This document shows positions 8,245-16,691 of a stretch of 59,484 nt of DNA, one piece after another. The stretch is taken from positions 1-59,484 of the forward strand of contig JBBRCE010000031.1 in the NCBI GenBank assembly GCA_038205115.1, written 5' to 3'. A model generated the notes under the pieces. The model had not been told where the DNA came from. It ran no database searches and saw only the letters and a program-made list of their open reading frames with translations. This DNA is from JBBRCE01 sp038205115. Its GTDB lineage: Bacteria; Planctomycetota; Planctomycetia; Pirellulales; JBBRCE01. The number at the start of each line of letters is the position of its first letter. The stretch's first letter is position 1. The translations under genes and the position numbers were made by a program.

Positions 8245-8286
8245 GCGAATCGGTCACTTCTTTGGGACTTGAGGAGAACGAGGCAT

Positions 8287-9726
8287 ATGGCTGCGGCATC
8301 TATCCGACGAAACAGCGCAGCACGTGCGGCATGCGGCGCACTGCTGGTGGCCCTGGTCATGATTTGTCCGCGATACGCCGCGGCCCAGCAGACCATGCCC
8401 ACCAACACCAACCCCACGCCGGCATTGGGCTTTGGTAACGGTTTTGCCGGCGTCGTGGTCGACGCCAACGGCACCTTGCGTAAGCAAGTGGTCACCGATC
8501 AAACCGGCCAAGTCGGCCGCCAGCGCGTGATGGCTGCCAAAGCCGCGCTCGATCCGAAAGTCGGTAAAAAGAGCGCGCTGCGCAAGGTCTCGCTCAATCG
8601 TTTAGAGGCCGCGTTCAAAGATCAGTTGGACAACAATCGCCAACCGACGGACGAAATGCGATATCTGGCCGGACTGACTCGCGTGCAATACGTATTCTAT
8701 TACCCAGAAACGAAAGACATCGTGATCGCCGGCCCAGCCGAAGGTTGGCTGACCGATCCGGCGGGCCGCGTGGTGGGCATCGAAACCGGGCGGCCTGCCA
8801 TCGAACTGCAAGATCTCATCACTTCGCTGCGGGCGTTTGGTCCAGACAAGCAAAAAAATCAGGCGGTGATCGGTTGCTCGATCGATCCCACCAAAGAAGG
8901 CTTGGCCAAGATGCAAGCCTTTTTGAAGAAGCTCGGCGGCATCGATCCGCGCGGCAACGCCGACAACATCGCCAGCGGATTGCGAGAGAATTTGGGCCTG
9001 CAAAATGTGACTGTCACCGGCGTGCCGGCCACGACGCACTTTGCCCGGGTGATGGTGGAAGCCGACTATCGGATGAAATTGATTGGCATTGGGCTCGAAA
9101 GGCCGCCGGTCAAGATGGCCAGCTACATCGATAAGGCCACGCCTGGCAGCGTCAGCCGCAATGCCATGCAGCGCTGGTACTTTGTGCCAGACTATCAATG
9201 CGTGCGCGTGGCCAACGACGGCCTCGGCATGCGACTGGAAGGCGAGGGCGTGAAGCTGATTGGCGCCGACGAAATGGTGTCCTCCGACGGAACGCGTACG
9301 CAGAGCCACGGTGGCGACGGCGCCGGAAAACTGTTTGTCGATGCCTTTACCAAGAAGTATCCGGACATCGCCGCGCATTCGCCGGTCTACGGCCAGTTGC
9401 GTAACTTGATCGACCTGGCTGTCGCATCGGCGTTTATCCAAGATCGCGGCTACTTCGCCAAGGCCGGCTGGAAGATGGAAACGTTTGCCAGCGAAGACAA
9501 GTACAAAGTCGAAACGTTGCAGTCGCCCAAGCAAGTGGAATCGGCCGTGGCGGCTGTTTGGAAGAACAACACACTGATGACGCCCATCGGCGGCGGCGTT
9601 CACATCGAGCCGCTCAAATCGCTCGATCAAAGTAACTTGCTGACCGACGACGGCGGCAAAGTGCAAAACGCCAAGGACGACATCAAGCTCGATAATCTGG
9701 CCAAGGGTCAGTGGTGGTGGGACTAG
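8287..9726 (+). CDS. Exported DUF1598-like protein
   Basis: 479 aa from ATG 8287; a GAGGAGAACGAGG purine-rich site lies just upstream. The N-terminus is a signal peptide ending near YAAAQQ. The body contains stretches typical of the planctomycete-restricted DUF1598 family, such as PAEGWLTDPAGRVVGIETG and GCSIDPTKEGLAKMQAFLK. No enzymatic motif is recognised. It should be periplasmic or at the surface. A strong terminator 65 nt downstream makes it a single-gene unit. The family name is from memory; function is unknown. Confidence 0.78.
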   Translation: MAAASIRRNSAARAACGALLVALVMICPRYAAAQQTMPTNTNPTPALGFGNGFAGVVVDANGTLRKQVVTDQTGQVGRQRVMAAKAALDPKVGKKSALRKVSLNRLEAAFKDQLDNNRQPTDEMRYLAGLTRVQYVFYYPETKDIVIAGPAEGWLTDPAGRVVGIETGRPAIELQDLITSLRAFGPDKQKNQAVIGCSIDPTKEGLAKMQAFLKKLGGIDPRGNADNIASGLRENLGLQNVTVTGVPATTHFARVMVEADYRMKLIGIGLERPPVKMASYIDKATPGSVSRNAMQRWYFVPDYQCVRVANDGLGMRLEGEGVKLIGADEMVSSDGTRTQSHGGDGAGKLFVDAFTKKYPDIAAHSPVYGQLRNLIDLAVASAFIQDRGYFAKAGWKMETFASEDKYKVETLQSPKQVESAVAAVWKNNTLMTPIGGGVHIEPLKSLDQSNLLTDDGGKVQNAKDDIKLDNLAKGQWWWD

Positions 9727-9790
9727 CTCTCTGCCATGTCCGGCTCAGTACGGTAACGCACTGAAGCAGGCTGTGTTTCGAAAACAGGCG

Positions 9791-9824
9791 AACGCAGGTT
9801 GGATTGATCCAACCTGCGTTTTTG
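9791..9824 (+). terminator. Rho-independent terminator after the DUF1598-like gene
   Basis: 14-bp perfect stem (9791-9804 with 9807-9820, TG loop) followed by TTTTTG. Confidence 0.85.
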
Positions 9825-10063
9825 TTTGTCGACAGAGCACACCGGTAGCGGCCCGCCGTGACCGTGGGCCGATTTTTCCGACGGCCATGTCTGTAACGTG
9901 TACCGAACGGTTTAGCGGTAGATTGCTACGGGTGGAAACGCGTGCCGGCAAAATTTCGAGCCGCAATCGAGTGCTAAATTTAAGTCGTTCGCCGGCGCGG
10001 AGGCAATTTGCCGCGCGCCATTCATCCGCGAGAAAGCGTTCCGCAAACAACAGGCCGGCAGTG
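9825..10063. other. Intergenic upstream of the BLUF gene
   Basis: The BLUF frame stays open back to 9773, but this part translates to Arg/Ser-rich sequence unrelated to BLUF and is read as non-coding. No convincing promoter hexamers were found. Confidence 0.4.
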
Positions 10064-10540
10064 ATGTCGAAAAAAATTCATTTGGTGTACATGAGCGCCG
10101 CTGCGCGTCCGATGAGCGAGGACGAGCTGGCTGAAATCCTGGCGCGTTCGCGCGAGAATAATGCCCGACTCAACATCACCGGCATGTTGGCCTACCATTT
10201 GGGATCGTTCTTGCAGGTTTTGGAAGGTCCGGAAGAAGCGGTCGGCACGCTGTACCAACGCATTTCGCAAGACCCGCGACACACCAAGTGCGAACTGCTG
10301 CTGCGCAACTACATCGATCGGCGAAGTTTCGCGGAGTGGCAGATGGGGTTTGTCGACACCCATTGGACTGCGGCCGAGCAGGCGCCAGGATTCATCGATT
10401 TGTTTGGTCGCCATTTTTCGCGCGAGTTGTTTGTACGCGAACCGGCCACGGCGCAGAAACTGTTGCTGGCGTTTCGCGACGGCAGTTGGCGACAACTGGT
10501 CGAAACCGACGCCGACAGCGCGATGGTTGCCGGCCGTTAG
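10064..10540 (+). CDS. Short BLUF-domain blue-light photoreceptor
   Basis: 158 aa from ATG 10064 (a GTG one codon earlier is possible). Residues 4-97 form a BLUF domain that binds FAD and senses blue light through a hydrogen-bond switch. Key residues are present: Tyr9 (HLVYMS), Asn37 (LNITGML), Gln51 (FLQVLEG) and the Trp92/Met94 pair (EWQMGF). About 60 residues follow without a recognisable output domain, so it probably acts by protein-protein contact. The stop codon lies within the first copy of a 29-bp tandem duplication. No cognate effector is adjacent; a diguanylate cyclase lies 12 kb away. Confidence 0.93.
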   Translation: MSKKIHLVYMSAAARPMSEDELAEILARSRENNARLNITGMLAYHLGSFLQVLEGPEEAVGTLYQRISQDPRHTKCELLLRNYIDRRSFAEWQMGFVDTHWTAAEQAPGFIDLFGRHFSRELFVREPATAQKLLLAFRDGSWRQLVETDADSAMVAGR

Positions 10541-10568
10541 CCGACAGCGCGATGGTTGCCGGCCGTTA
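10511..10568. repeat. 29-bp perfect tandem duplication at a convergent gene junction
   Basis: Two adjacent identical 29-bp units (10511-10539 and 10540-10568). The first copy holds the last codons of the BLUF gene, with the final G of its TAG at 10540. The second supplies the TAA of the convergent methyltransferase. Without the duplication the two genes would overlap at their stop codons. Confidence 0.9.
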
Positions 10569-11234
10569 GCCGACAACCCGCGCCAAGGTGAAACCGTCGT
10601 AGCCTTTGCCACCAACGGTTTGCAGCGCCGTACATTCGACGCGTGATTCGGTTCGCAGTCGATCGTGAAGTTGGCGCACGCCGCGGACGTTTTCATCGCT
10701 GCTGTGGGCGTCGATGACTTCGCCTTTGCGAATCACGTTATCGACGACGATCACCGTGCCCGGCCGGCTCAGTTTCAGCGCCCAATCGAAATAATGAGGG
10801 TTGTTGGGTTTGTCGGCGTCAATGAAAACCAAGTCGAAGGGGCCGCGCGCTTCGGCCAAAAGCTTGGGCAGCGTTTCCAGCGCTGGTCCCAGCCGCAGTT
10901 CCACGCGATCCTGCACGCCTGCCTGCGTAAAGTTTTTCTGCGCGACTGCAGCGTGACTGGCTTCCAGCTCGAGCGTGACGAGTTTGCCGCCGGGTGTCAG
11001 GCCGCGCGCGAGCCAGATGCTGCTGTAACCGCCCAGCGTGCCGATTTCTAAAATGCGGTTGGCCACCTGCATCTTGGCGAGTATTTGCAAAAACTTGCCC
11101 ATCGCGGCGGTCACCTGGATGGCAGGCAATTCGCAGGCCTGACTGTTGCGAATGGCGGCAGCCAGCGAGTCGTCGGGCTGGATCAGCGTTTGTTCGAGAT
11201 ACTGATCGACGGCCGACCAAAGTTCTTGTGTCAT
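10566..11234 (-). CDS. Class I O-methyltransferase (catechol-OMT/caffeoyl-CoA-OMT family)
   Basis: 222 aa from ATG 11234 (a TTG lies one codon upstream). SAM-dependent Rossmann methyltransferase: motif I ILEIGTLGGYSSIWLARG, acidic motif LVTLELE, metal/catalytic motif FIDADKP, and VVVDNVIRKGEV. The DADK and VVDN motifs fit the Mg-dependent O-methyltransferases acting on catechol-like diols. The substrate cannot be told from sequence. Cytosolic, monocistronic. Its stop codon lies in the second copy of the tandem duplication. Confidence 0.93.
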   Translation of the reverse strand: MTQELWSAVDQYLEQTLIQPDDSLAAAIRNSQACELPAIQVTAAMGKFLQILAKMQVANRILEIGTLGGYSSIWLARGLTPGGKLVTLELEASHAAVAQKNFTQAGVQDRVELRLGPALETLPKLLAEARGPFDLVFIDADKPNNPHYFDWALKLSRPGTVIVVDNVIRKGEVIDAHSSDENVRGVRQLHDRLRTESRVECTALQTVGGKGYDGFTLARVVG

Positions 11235-11377
11235 CAATGAACTCCGCGGAAGAAAATCGAGCGCTGCATTTGCTGCTGCCCTATATGGAGCCAGGCGCGC
11301 AGTGCAACGGAAATGAAATTGCTAGCAGGCGATCGGCTGAGAATCGCGAACCTGAATGATCGTTATAGAATCTCTCA

Positions 11378-11405
11378 TTGTTGCAACCAACAAATCCGAT
11401 AAAAT
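11378..11405 (+). promoter_or_regulatory. Candidate promoter for tRNA-Cys
   Basis: TTGTTG, 16-nt spacer, TAAAAT, about 97 nt upstream of tRNA-Cys with no gene in between. Confidence 0.5.
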
Positions 11406-11502
11406 AGTCACGATGATTTTGAGAAAGTCGTGGGCCAGCATTCGCCCAGCCAATCTGCCTTGACTGATCGGCAAGGTTTTCTTAATCTAATCGCATCACG
11501 TC

Positions 11503-11574
11503 GGCGCCGTCGCCAAGAGGCTAAGGCAGCGGATTGCAAATCCGCCATCGTCGGTTCGACTCCGACCGGCGCCT
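11503..11574 (+). tRNA. tRNA-Cys(GCA)
   Basis: Full cloverleaf: acceptor GGCGCCG/CGGCGCC, anticodon stem GCGGA/TCCGC with loop TTGCAAA (anticodon GCA), T arm GTCGG-TTCGACT-CCGAC and discriminator U73, a cysteine identity element. CCA is not encoded. Confidence 0.97.
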
Positions 11575-11594
11575 TGATGTTGATTATGTTGGTG

Positions 11595-11627
11595 CAAACG
11601 CCAAGCGATAAACTCGCTTGGCGTTTG
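11595..11627 (+). terminator. Strong hairpin after tRNA-Cys
   Basis: 14-bp perfect stem (11595-11608 with 11614-11627, 5-nt loop) 20 nt downstream of the tRNA. The following T tract is weak (TCGTT), so it may act as a processing or termination hairpin. Confidence 0.6.
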
Positions 11628-11771
11628 TCGTTAGTGGCGGTCGAGATTGCTGTTGCAGCGGTCAAAGCTTGGTAAAAGTCGCCGGCCAGAGTTTGAGCTT
11701 GGCAAACTCCGATGGGCGCTTGCGGCAATTTGCAGTACGATTTCGGCCGGAGCAAGCGTCGATCAGCCAAC

Positions 11772-11806
11772 AAAAAAGCCCGCCTGCAAATGAATGCAGC
11801 CGGGCT
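11772..11806 (-). terminator. Rho-independent terminator of tRNA-Ala
   Basis: On the minus strand a 12-bp stem with one mismatch (11795-11806 pairing with 11777-11788) is followed by six T residues, 7 nt after the tRNA 3' end. Confidence 0.85.
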
Positions 11807-11812
11807 AATAAG

Positions 11813-11885
11813 TGGAGGATAGGGGATTTGAACCCCTGACCTTCTGGCTGCCAGCCAGACGCTCTCCCAATTGAGCTAATCCCCC
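11813..11885 (-). tRNA. tRNA-Ala(GGC)
   Basis: Cloverleaf on the minus strand: acceptor GGGGGAT/ATCCTCC with the G3:U70 pair that defines alanine identity, anticodon stem TCTGG/CCAGA with loop CTGGCAG (anticodon GGC), T arm AGGGG-TTCAAAT-CCCCT, discriminator A. CCA is not encoded. Confidence 0.97.
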
Positions 11886-11960
11886 AGTGATGCAACTTCC
11901 ATCATGCAACTTATCGGCAACGCCGCGACGCTTCTGCCGCGTGTATTGCACGAAACAGAA

Positions 11961-11989
11961 AAAATATCAGTCGCACGGCTGACTGTCAA
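11961..11989 (-). promoter_or_regulatory. Sigma-70-type promoter for tRNA-Ala
   Basis: On the minus strand a perfect TTGACA (11984-11989), a 17-nt spacer and TATTTT (11961-11966), about 75 nt upstream of the tRNA 5' end. Confidence 0.7.
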
Positions 11990-12041
11990 GCCGTGGTGTT
12001 GCTAACCGTTTCCCTTGAATTGCCCCTGCGCTGAGGATGTC

Positions 12042-13127
12042 GTGCATCAACCGCTTTGGAAAAAGCTCGTCATTGGGTTCATCAAGTGGGGGCTTTCGTT
12101 GGCCATTATTGGCTGGCTCATCTACAAATCCAGCCAAGACGCCAACTTCCACACACTGCTTCAAGGCGAAAAAAATTGGCCGCTGCTGGGCGTTGCCTTT
12201 GCCCTGTGCTTTGCTGCCGTTTCGGTCACCATCTGGCGCTGGCATCTGTTGGTGATTGCGCTGGGGATTCCGTTTACCAACAAAGATGCGTTGCGGCTGG
12301 GCTTCTTGGGTTTCTTGCTGAATTTTCTGTCGCTGGGCATCGTTGGCGGCGATCTGTTCAAAGCGTTTTATGTTGCCCGCGAGCAGCCCAAGCGCAGGGC
12401 GGAAGCTGTCGCCACGGTGGTGCTGGATCGAATCATTGGCCTGTACGCGCTGTTCGTACTGGCCACCGTGGTCATTTTGCTTTCGGGCATGCTGCATCAT
12501 CCGTCGGAAAAACTGCAGGCCATTTGCCGCGTGACTCTGGTGTGCACCGTGGTAGGCACGATTTGCATGGCGGTTTTGCTTGGACCCGGCACGCAAAACG
12601 CCCGGTTCACCGGCTGGATTACGCATCTGCCCAAGATCGGTCCGCACATGACGCAACTGCTGTGGGCGTTGCGATTATATCGTCATCAATGGGGCGTGCT
12701 GACAGCCAGCATGTTGATGAGCTTTGGCGTTCACAGCTTGTTTGCGCTGGGCGTTTTCGTCGCGGCCAAAGCGCTGCTACACGATAGCGCGCCGTCGCTG
12801 GTCGATCACCTGGTGGTGGTGCCAATCTCGATGCTGACCGGAATTCTCCCGCTGCCTGGCAATGGTCTGGGCGCATTCGAGGCCGCGCTGGATTTCATGT
12901 ATCAGCAAATTGGTGGCGCCGCGATGGATAAGCAAGGACTGCTGGTCGCCTTGGCTTACCGAATCATCACCGTGCTGATTGCTTTGGTGGGCGTGTGCGT
13001 TTATCTTTCCAGCCGGCGCGAAGTTTCGCAGGCCATGCACGACGCCGAAGAACAGCAACCGGCGGCAATCGATGCGGATGCTCTGCTTGAGCCGCAGGTG
13101 GCCGGACCGGCGGTTAAAGCCAAGTAA
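12042..13127 (+). CDS. Polytopic membrane protein, YbhN / LPG-synthase TM (UPF0104) family
   Basis: 361 aa from GTG 12042, preceded by GAGGAT; an in-frame TTG at 12015 would add nine residues with no signal value. About eight hydrophobic helices are visible. Family signatures include SVTIWRWHLL, FLLNFLSLGIVGGDLFKAFY, VVLDRIIGLYALF and ILPLPGNGLGAFEAAL. It resembles the flippase-like domain of MprF without the aminoacyl-transferase half, as in YbhN/AglD proteins, which are often tied to lipid or glycolipid handling. The C-terminal ~40 residues are cytosolic and acidic. Substrate unknown; no operon partner. Confidence 0.85.
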   Translation: MHQPLWKKLVIGFIKWGLSLAIIGWLIYKSSQDANFHTLLQGEKNWPLLGVAFALCFAAVSVTIWRWHLLVIALGIPFTNKDALRLGFLGFLLNFLSLGIVGGDLFKAFYVAREQPKRRAEAVATVVLDRIIGLYALFVLATVVILLSGMLHHPSEKLQAICRVTLVCTVVGTICMAVLLGPGTQNARFTGWITHLPKIGPHMTQLLWALRLYRHQWGVLTASMLMSFGVHSLFALGVFVAAKALLHDSAPSLVDHLVVVPISMLTGILPLPGNGLGAFEAALDFMYQQIGGAAMDKQGLLVALAYRIITVLIALVGVCVYLSSRREVSQAMHDAEEQQPAAIDADALLEPQVAGPAVKAK

Positions 13128-13138
13128 TTGCCGCGCGA

Positions 13139-14161
13139 TTATTTGGTCAGGCGATACGGCGAGCGGTACGCCTCTTTGTCTGGCGTGACTGGCTCCGTGG
13201 TATCGCGGCGCTCGACGGGATTGGCGGCATCGTGACCATCAATGGACAGCTTGCCGCCCAGCAATTTCCAGCGGGGCGCGGTGTTGTCGAGCAGTTCGCA
13301 GTTGCGGACCAGCGTCTGCCCCAACCCGTCCAGCAGCAGTTGCGCCTGGCCATTGTCGCCCACAATCGAATCTTCCACAGCCACGCGGGCTGCGCCATTA
13401 ACGCCAATTCCGGCGCGGCCGTTGCCTCGGCAATTTACCCGCAACAGCAAGCAGGGGCCATCGGTATCGTTGCAATTGATGCCGTCGCGCTGAAAGCCTT
13501 GCACGATCAAATCCGCGATCACCACGTGACTGACTTTGTACAAGGTGATGCCGACCGGCGATTTGGCGTAAGTCAGGTTGTATTTCCGCGGCACCTGGTT
13601 GGCTTCGGTGCGGAAGTAAATGTATTGGCCGTCGCTGGTCCACTCGAGCGGCTTGAGTGCGGCGAGCGGCAATCGCCGCGACCCTGGCGGATGCATCGTC
13701 AACGGCAGGCCGTCGCTGAATAATTGCTGGGTGGTTGCGCGGCCCGGCTCAAAGCGGTAGACATCGCCTTCGATCTGCTTCCAACTGTCTTCCGATACGG
13801 GCTCCGAACCATCCAGCACGGCGCCGTTGCCTTGCAGACTGAACGGCACGGCGGCCAATCCGCTGTGCTGCGCGGCCTGCAGGCTCAGGCTCTCGTGATA
13901 CGCTTTGCCGGAGTTTTCGATAATGATCCGATCCGCCAACTGCGCGATTCGCAGTGCCTTGGCGATCGTGGCCGTGGGGCCATTGCGAGTGCCCACGCCG
14001 TTGCCGCTGATGGCCCGCTGCGAGCTGCCATCCATTAAGTCGTCGCCCGCGACATTACTGACGTAAATGTCGCGCGCGTACGCCGGCGCGCTCAAGAGCA
14101 TCGCGATGGCCAATAGTCGCAAACCGAGCGATCGTCGGTCGTTGATCAACAAAAAACGCAT
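13139..14161 (-). CDS. Secreted right-handed beta-helix protein
   Basis: 340 aa from ATG 14161, with a GGAG nine nucleotides upstream; the frame opens at 14242 but a clean signal peptide starts at 14161 (LGLRLLAIAMLLSAPAYA). The mature part opens with the DIYVSNVAGDD type of start common to planctomycete beta-helix proteins. It then has parallel-beta-helix-like coils (SHVVIADLIVQGFQRDGINC, NCRGNGRAGIGVNGAARVAV). Likely a polysaccharide-binding or lyase-like exported protein; no catalytic residues can be assigned. Convergent with the YbhN-like gene, 11 nt apart. Confidence 0.75.
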   Translation of the reverse strand: MRFLLINDRRSLGLRLLAIAMLLSAPAYARDIYVSNVAGDDLMDGSSQRAISGNGVGTRNGPTATIAKALRIAQLADRIIIENSGKAYHESLSLQAAQHSGLAAVPFSLQGNGAVLDGSEPVSEDSWKQIEGDVYRFEPGRATTQQLFSDGLPLTMHPPGSRRLPLAALKPLEWTSDGQYIYFRTEANQVPRKYNLTYAKSPVGITLYKVSHVVIADLIVQGFQRDGINCNDTDGPCLLLRVNCRGNGRAGIGVNGAARVAVEDSIVGDNGQAQLLLDGLGQTLVRNCELLDNTAPRWKLLGGKLSIDGHDAANPVERRDTTEPVTPDKEAYRSPYRLTK

Positions 14162-14347
14162 GGGATTGCACTCCAGGGTATCATCTAGCGTATCGACCGC
14201 TGTCGGGCGTCGGCTGTCGAGTTCTCGGACCGCTCGATACAATCGCTAGAGGCTCGACGGGCAGCGCGGAATCGATGTTTCGACGTCTTATTCGCAGAAA
14301 AAAAACCGTAGTCACTCGAATATCTCCTCAAGCGGCAACTGGTAGGC

Positions 14348-14899
14348 ATGTTGATTATGCAGTATCGAATTGGCCAGCGCACACTTGAATTAACACAGGG
14401 CGATCTAACCCTGCAACAGGTCGATGCGCTGGTCAACGCCGCAAACTCGGCATTGGCGGGCGGGGGCGGAGTCGATGGCGCCATCCATCGCCGCGGCGGG
14501 CCGCAAATTATGGACGATACTGATCAAAAATATCCCGACGGTTGCCCAATCGGGGCGGCCGTGATTTCGGTTGCTGGGCAATTATTCGCGCGATTTGTGA
14601 TTCACGCCGTGGGGCCCGTCTGGCAGGGCGGTCAGCGGGGCGAAGCGGAACTGCTGGCCGCGGCATATCGGCGGTCGCTGCAATTGGCTGAAGAAAATAA
14701 CTGCCGCAGCGTCGCGCTGCCGGCCATCAGCACCGGTGTTTACGGCTATCCCATGGATCTGGCCGCACGCTTGGCGCTCAAGGAATCAATCGATTTCTTA
14801 AGCAGCGCACGGCAGCTGGAACTGGTGCGGTTTGTGCTCTTTGGTGACGGCGCTTACGGGGCGTTTGCGGCCGCGCTCGAGGAACTCACCCAGCGATGA
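14348..14899 (+). CDS. Macrodomain ADP-ribosyl hydrolase / O-acetyl-ADP-ribose deacetylase
   Basis: 183 aa (a second ATG at 14357 is possible). A single MacroD-type macrodomain: LVNAANSALAGGGGVDGAIH is the ADP-ribose-binding and catalytic loop; PIGAAVISVAG, HAVGPVW and LPAISTGVYGYP follow. The last is the diphosphate-binding loop. It should remove ADP-ribose from proteins or hydrolyse O-acetyl-ADP-ribose in the cytosol. Its TGA overlaps the ATG of the histidine kinase by 4 nt (ATGA), so the two are translationally coupled and the gene heads a three-gene operon. No ADP-ribosyltransferase is in the window. Confidence 0.92.
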   Translation: MLIMQYRIGQRTLELTQGDLTLQQVDALVNAANSALAGGGGVDGAIHRRGGPQIMDDTDQKYPDGCPIGAAVISVAGQLFARFVIHAVGPVWQGGQRGEAELLAAAYRRSLQLAEENNCRSVALPAISTGVYGYPMDLAARLALKESIDFLSSARQLELVRFVLFGDGAYGAFAAALEELTQR

Positions 14900-15870
14900 T
14901 CACGCGCAAATCACTGGGCTGGCCCATCACGCTGGGCGTGATCATGATCGTGCTGCTGGTGGCGCTGATCGTTGGCTGGGTGGTCGTCAATGTCAGCGCC
15001 GGAGTTTCGCTGCCAAACCCCGGCGTCTACTGGGCGATTCTGGCGGTCGGCTGCACTTTCTTCACGCTGCTCTTGGTAGGCGTGGTGTTGTATTTGCTGC
15101 TGACCGTCAAAGCGGTACGGCTCAACCAGCGGCAATCGAATTTTATCGATAGCGTCACGCACGAACTCAAATCGCCATTGGCGTCGCTCAAGCTCTATTT
15201 GCAAACGCTGACGCTGCGGCCGGTCAACGCGCAGCAACAGGCCGAGTTCCATCGCTTCATGCTACAAGACGTCGAGCGGTTGGATTCGTTGATCGATCAT
15301 CTGCTGGACGTCGCGCGGCTGGACCGCCAAACCGGCGCCGACGCCGAGCAAGTGGCGCTCGGTCCGCTGCTGACGATGGTTGCGGAAACGGCCTGCCGGC
15401 GATATCGGCTGCCGCTGGAAACCATCTCCTTGCCGTTGGAATCGGCTAGCGTGCTCGCCCGACCTGCCGATTTGGAAATGATTTTTCGCAACATCATCGA
15501 CAACGCCATCAAATATTCCGGCGAAACGCCACGCGTCGAAATTTCAGTATCGCTGCAGGCGGAGCAGGTTGTCACCCGCATTGCCGACAACGGCCGAGGC
15601 ATACCAGCCAAACTACGCCGCAAAATGTTCGGCCGGTTCGTGCGCTTGGGCAGCGAGCTACAGCGCGAGCAAACCGGCACCGGCCTAGGCTTGTACATCG
15701 TCCGCACGTTGGTCAAGCGACTGCATGGCACGGTCAGCGTCAGCGACCGCGGCGAACTGCCGGGCGCCGCCTTCGAAGTGCGGCTGCCGGCCGTGCGAAC
15801 GAACGCCAGTGAAGGCGTTTCCCTGGAGGATGCGAATCGGCCGGAAAAACGTGGCGTCAAATCGTTATAA
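14896..15870 (+). CDS. Membrane sensor histidine kinase
   Basis: 324 aa. Two transmembrane helices (about 11-32 and 45-70) enclose only a dozen periplasmic residues, so the sensor is intramembrane or depends on a partner. Then DHp with H-box VTHELKSPLASL (phospho-His89), N-box NIIDNAIKYS, G1 DNGRGIP and G2 GTGLGLYIVRTL. It autophosphorylates and passes phosphate to the downstream OmpR-type regulator. Start overlaps the macrodomain stop by 4 nt. No HAMP or PAS domain. Confidence 0.94.
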   Translation: MITRKSLGWPITLGVIMIVLLVALIVGWVVVNVSAGVSLPNPGVYWAILAVGCTFFTLLLVGVVLYLLLTVKAVRLNQRQSNFIDSVTHELKSPLASLKLYLQTLTLRPVNAQQQAEFHRFMLQDVERLDSLIDHLLDVARLDRQTGADAEQVALGPLLTMVAETACRRYRLPLETISLPLESASVLARPADLEMIFRNIIDNAIKYSGETPRVEISVSLQAEQVVTRIADNGRGIPAKLRRKMFGRFVRLGSELQREQTGTGLGLYIVRTLVKRLHGTVSVSDRGELPGAAFEVRLPAVRTNASEGVSLEDANRPEKRGVKSL

Positions 15871-15922
15871 TCGACGTTAGACTGGGCTGAACGCTGCAAG
15901 CCACCTCCCGACGCCGCACTTT

Positions 15923-16678
15923 ATGCAACATATTTTGATCGTCGAAGACGAGCATCACCTGGCGATCGGCATGAAGTACAACTTCGAAGCCGAAGGCTAT
16001 TTGGTGACCACCGTCGGCGACGGGCGCACCGCGCTGCGGATGGTCGAGGCCGATCCACGCTCGATCGATTTGATCATTCTCGACATCATGCTGCCGGGCA
16101 TCAGCGGTTATGCCGTATGCGAAGCGGTCCGCCAGTCGGGCAACGACGTACCCATTCTGATGCTCACTGCCCGCACGCTCAAAGAAGATCGGCTCCGCGG
16201 TTGGGAAGTGGGCACCGATCAATATCTGCAAAAGCCCTTCGAACTGGACGAACTGCTGACCATCGTCCGCAACCTGTTGGGACGCCGCAATAAAACCGCG
16301 GTCCCGCCCACGCCCGATCGGACCGAGCTGGAAAGCTTCAGTTTTGGCCAGGCGGATATCAACTTCGACAGTTACAAAGTGACCGTCGCCGGCAAGTCGC
16401 TGCATCTGACCAGCTTGGAAATGCGGTTGCTCAAGTATCTGGTCGAGCACGAAGGCTCAGTCGTCACACGCGGCGAGCTGCTGTTGCATGTGTGGGGCCA
16501 ACCGCACGGCCCGACAACGCGGACCGTCGATAACTTCATGCTGAACTTACGTCGCTATTTTGAGCTCGATCCGGCAAACCCACGGCACTTTATCAGCGTG
16601 CGTGGCGCCGGCTATCGATTCGTGGCCAAGCCAGAATTGGAGCAACCGCCGGCCAGCGAAACGCCAGCCGGCGAATGA
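15923..16678 (+). CDS. OmpR/PhoB-family response regulator
   Basis: 251 aa. Receiver domain with the acidic pocket EDE (8-10), phospho-acceptor Asp54 (LDIMLPG), Thr81 and Lys103 (QKPF). After a short linker comes a winged-helix DNA-binding domain (LTSLEMRLLKYLVEHEG, RTVDNFMLNLRRYFE, ISVRGAGYRFV). It starts 52 nt after the kinase and is its evident partner. Targets unknown; autoregulation of the macrodomain operon is plausible but not shown. Confidence 0.95.
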   Translation: MQHILIVEDEHHLAIGMKYNFEAEGYLVTTVGDGRTALRMVEADPRSIDLIILDIMLPGISGYAVCEAVRQSGNDVPILMLTARTLKEDRLRGWEVGTDQYLQKPFELDELLTIVRNLLGRRNKTAVPPTPDRTELESFSFGQADINFDSYKVTVAGKSLHLTSLEMRLLKYLVEHEGSVVTRGELLLHVWGQPHGPTTRTVDNFMLNLRRYFELDPANPRHFISVRGAGYRFVAKPELEQPPASETPAGE

Positions 16679-16691
16679 TGGCCAGCGTTTG

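Larger units (their letters stand above)
7916..8286. other. Divergent intergenic region (purU / DUF1598-like)
   Basis: 371 nt with no convincing ORF. The purU-proximal half is GC-rich. The half next to the plus-strand gene carries an AT-rich promoter candidate (8124-8152) and a long stem-loop (8212-8244). Confidence 0.5.
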
